From Anaeroplasmataceae bacterium (GTDB lineage: Bacteria; Bacillota_I; Bacilli_A; Acholeplasmatales; Anaeroplasmataceae), in contig JAHHSW010000040.1 of NCBI GenBank assembly GCA_020024985.1, positions 1 to 7,233 of the forward strand: 7,233 bases of DNA, in the 5' to 3' direction. The translations under genes were made by a program, and so were the position numbers. The notes under the pieces are model-generated. The model had not been told where the DNA came from, searched no databases, and was given only the letters and a program-made list of their open reading frames with translations. This document shows positions 6,376-7,233 of this stretch, piece by piece (the first letter of the stretch is position 1; every line of letters starts with the position of its first letter).

Positions 6376-6415
6376 AAATGCGGTTTAGCTTTCGCAAGGA
6401 AGAACATCATTTCCT
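6358..6415 (-). promoter_or_regulatory. Fluoride riboswitch aptamer (crcB motif)
   Basis: The RNA matches the fluoride aptamer piece by piece. P1 is AGGAA (6415-6411) with UUCCU (6401-6397). The loop AUGAUGUU (6410-6403) contains GAUGUU, which forms a six-pair pseudoknot with GACGUC (6366-6361; two G-U pairs). AAAC (6386-6383) precedes the second stem GCAU-UUA-AUGC (6381-6371), followed by UGAUGACGUCU. Against the Thermotoga petrophila structure as I remember it, A6, U7, G8, U38, A40, U41, G42 and U48 map to A6410, U6409, G6408, U6370, A6368, U6367, G6366 and U6360, so all are conserved. Two oddities: an 11-base insert able to form GC-GAAA-GC (6397-6387) between P1 and AAAC, and an extra C (6402) at the top of P1. 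The overlapping terminator makes it an ON switch. Confidence 0.9.
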
Positions 6416-6426
6416 CTTCATAACAA

Positions 6427-6455
6427 ATTATATACCCCTTTTCAATAAGTTTCAA
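6427..6455 (-). promoter_or_regulatory. Sigma-A promoter of the riboswitch-antiporter unit
   Basis: On the minus strand TTGAAA (6455-6450) and a perfect TATAAT (6432-6427) are exactly 17 bases apart. The start point should fall near 6420, five or so bases before P1 of the fluoride aptamer, so the transcript begins with the riboswitch. Confidence 0.8.
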
Positions 6456-6468
6456 GAGAAAATAGCAA

Positions 6469-6500
6469 ATAATCGCTAGGTTATAAGGCCTAGCGATTAT
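6469..6500 (-). terminator. Terminator of the DUF3793-flavodoxin operon
   Basis: ATAATCGCTAGG (6469-6480) and CCTAGCGATTAT (6489-6500) form a perfect 12-bp stem with an 8-base loop. On the minus strand TTTGCTATTTTC follows, a moderate U-tract. It lies about 70 bases after the flavodoxin stop and directly upstream of the antiporter promoter. Confidence 0.75.
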
Positions 6501-6571
6501 AAAAGTATGTGTGTATATGATTTTATTTATGTTTTAGAATTTTTGAATTAAAAAGCTTGTGTTTTTATTAT

Positions 6572-6997
6572 TTAAGCATTGGCAATTTGCTTACCAAATT
6601 CTACTAAAGAATCCTCGTCCTCAGGAGCATCATTACAAATAACTCCCTCACCATTAATTAAATCAGCACCAGCTGACATACATCTATCCTGCCAGTTACG
6701 CATCCATTCACCATCGCCCCAGCCGTATGAACCGAATAATGCTACCTTCTTACCTGATAGCTTACCCTCAAGCTCAGCCATAAATGGCTCAAACTCATCC
6801 TCCTCTAGCTCCTCAGAGCCCATTGCAGGACAACCAAGAACTAGCTTATCATACTCTGCTGCATCAGCTGCAGTAATCTCAGATACAGTATAAACATCAC
6901 AATCAAGGGTTACACTCTTAATTCCCTTAGCAATAAGCTCAGCCATTGCCTCAGTGTTACCTGTACCACTCCAATAAATTACACCTATTTTTCCCAT
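6572..6997 (-). CDS. Short-chain flavodoxin
   Basis: This 141-residue FMN protein is a soluble cytoplasmic one-electron carrier that often replaces ferredoxin when iron is scarce. The phosphate-binding loop is complete: YWSGTGNTE at residues 8-16 (Ser10, Thr12, Asn14, Thr15), following the first strand KIGVIY. The 50s-loop reads LGCPAMGSEELEEDEFEPF (54-72), and the 90s-loop GSYGWGDGEWM (89-99) supplies Tyr91 and Trp93 near the flavin. The C-terminal strand and helix end at KQIANA. The protein is strongly acidic and has the normal length for the clostridial class. The start at ATG 6997 has AAAGGAAGG upstream. It follows the DUF3793 gene by 24 bases and is followed by a terminator, so it is the last gene of that operon. 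Confidence 0.95.
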   Translation of the reverse strand: MGKIGVIYWSGTGNTEAMAELIAKGIKSVTLDCDVYTVSEITAADAAEYDKLVLGCPAMGSEELEEDEFEPFMAELEGKLSGKKVALFGSYGWGDGEWMRNWQDRCMSAGADLINGEGVICNDAPEDEDSLVEFGKQIANA

Positions 6998-7021
6998 AAT
7001 AATCTTCCTTCCTTTCTTAGC

Positions 7022-7233
7022 CTAAGCCCTTACAGCAAGCTTATCAACTGCTGTACCCTTCTTGTACTGCTGATAATATAGGGCTGAGCATTTTTTAAAT
7101 TGAGCAAATTTCTTTTCAGCCTTATTAATATCTCCATATACCTTCCAGGTTCCTACTAGCTTACAGCCTAATGATTTATGGTTAATAAATCCAAATACAT
7201 CCTCTACAGGGTAGCCTAAAAACAAACCAATCT
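7022..7233 (-). CDS. DUF3793-family protein, C-terminal part (5' end beyond the window)
   Basis: The open frame continues to the right edge of the window, so only about the last 70 residues are present; a TTG at 7225 is an internal Leu codon, not a start. The visible sequence IGLFLGYPVEDVFGFINHK (from 7231), then CKLVGTWKVYGDINKAEKKF and a Lys-rich helix ending LAVRA, is characteristic of the C-terminal half of DUF3793. That clostridial family of roughly 200 residues has unknown function. Co-location with flavodoxin fits my recollection of this family near flavodoxin and iron-acquisition genes, but no function is inferred. It ends with TAG, the only TAG natural stop in the window. Confidence 0.75.
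   Translation of the reverse strand, partial: IGLFLGYPVEDVFGFINHKSLGCKLVGTWKVYGDINKAEKKFAQFKKCSALYYQQYKKGTAVDKLAVRA

Noticed and set aside
6339..6407. A 22-codon open frame (MFFLAKAKPH... ending at TAG) with an AGAGG upstream, resembling an attenuator leader peptide
   Set aside because: It lies wholly within the fluoride aptamer and its terminator. The bases that make it open are the conserved aptamer residues, so the RNA structure explains the sequence better. Ribosome-site spacing is also tight.
6579..6893. Plus-strand open frame of 104 codons opposite flavodoxin
   Set aside because: Its Ser-rich composition is the antisense of acidic flavodoxin codons; the flavodoxin motifs are unmistakable on the other strand.
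4382..7024. TAG reassigned to Gln throughout the organism
   Set aside because: The DUF3793 gene ends naturally at TAG, and the only internal TAG sits in an operon with a second lesion. One codon does not support a code change.
7022..7225. A complete 67-residue gene starting at TTG 7225
   Set aside because: The frame stays open to the window edge and the residues upstream (Ile-Gly) extend the DUF3793 similarity, so this is an internal codon of a truncated gene.

Overview
The window is AT-rich DNA, and every gene I can support lies on the minus strand, so the text below runs from high to low coordinates. Low GC, strong AGGAGG-type ribosome sites, sigma-A promoters with 17-base spacers, U-tract terminators and the gene families present (DUF3793 with a short flavodoxin, a two-FtsX ABC exporter, a MepA-like MATE) point to a clostridial Firmicute, probably near Lachnospiraceae. 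That placement is inference, with no marker gene to confirm it.

Layout from the right edge: (1) the C-terminal end of a DUF3793 protein (7233-7022), followed 24 bases later by a 141-residue flavodoxin (6997-6572) and a 12-bp hairpin terminator (6500-6469). (2) A sigma-A promoter (6455-6427) whose transcript should begin almost exactly at a fluoride (crcB-motif) riboswitch (about 6415-6358). The riboswitch shares sequence with an intrinsic terminator (6375-6320), then comes an SLC9B/NHA2-like CPA2 cation:proton antiporter (6294-4945). This is a self-contained, fluoride-inducible one-gene unit that ends in a strong terminator (4924-4880). (3) A new promoter immediately beyond that terminator (-35 at 4874) starts a two-gene ABC exporter operon: a MacB/LolD-type ATPase (4816-4112) and an FtsX-family permease (4118-1540) whose start codon overlaps the ATPase stop. 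Both genes are damaged. The ATPase has an in-frame amber codon inside the LSGGEQQR signature, and the permease has a frameshift near 3390-3416. (4) An inverted repeat carrying both an extended -10 promoter and a Shine-Dalgarno sequence (1498-1462) leads into a MATE efflux gene (1454 to the left edge). (5) At the left edge the MATE frame has no stop. It runs in frame through an unrelated segment containing an extended -10 promoter, a strong ribosome site and the codons MNYTHLT, which look like the first residues of an IS30-family transposase.

The most informative element is the fluoride riboswitch. The residues I recall as fluoride-site and linchpin positions are all present, and the terminator is mutually exclusive with the aptamer, which gives an ON switch. 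The controlled gene is a cation:proton antiporter, not the usual Fluc/CrcB or CLC-F channel. The second theme is decay of efflux functions: one nonsense codon, one frameshift and one apparent insertion-sequence junction fall in three consecutive transporter genes. No stretch longer than 300 bases lacks a gene. The longest gap (6295-6571) holds the flavodoxin terminator, the antiporter promoter and the riboswitch, while 6501-6571 is AT-rich 3' untranslated sequence in which I see nothing further. I found no tRNA, rRNA or CRISPR array.
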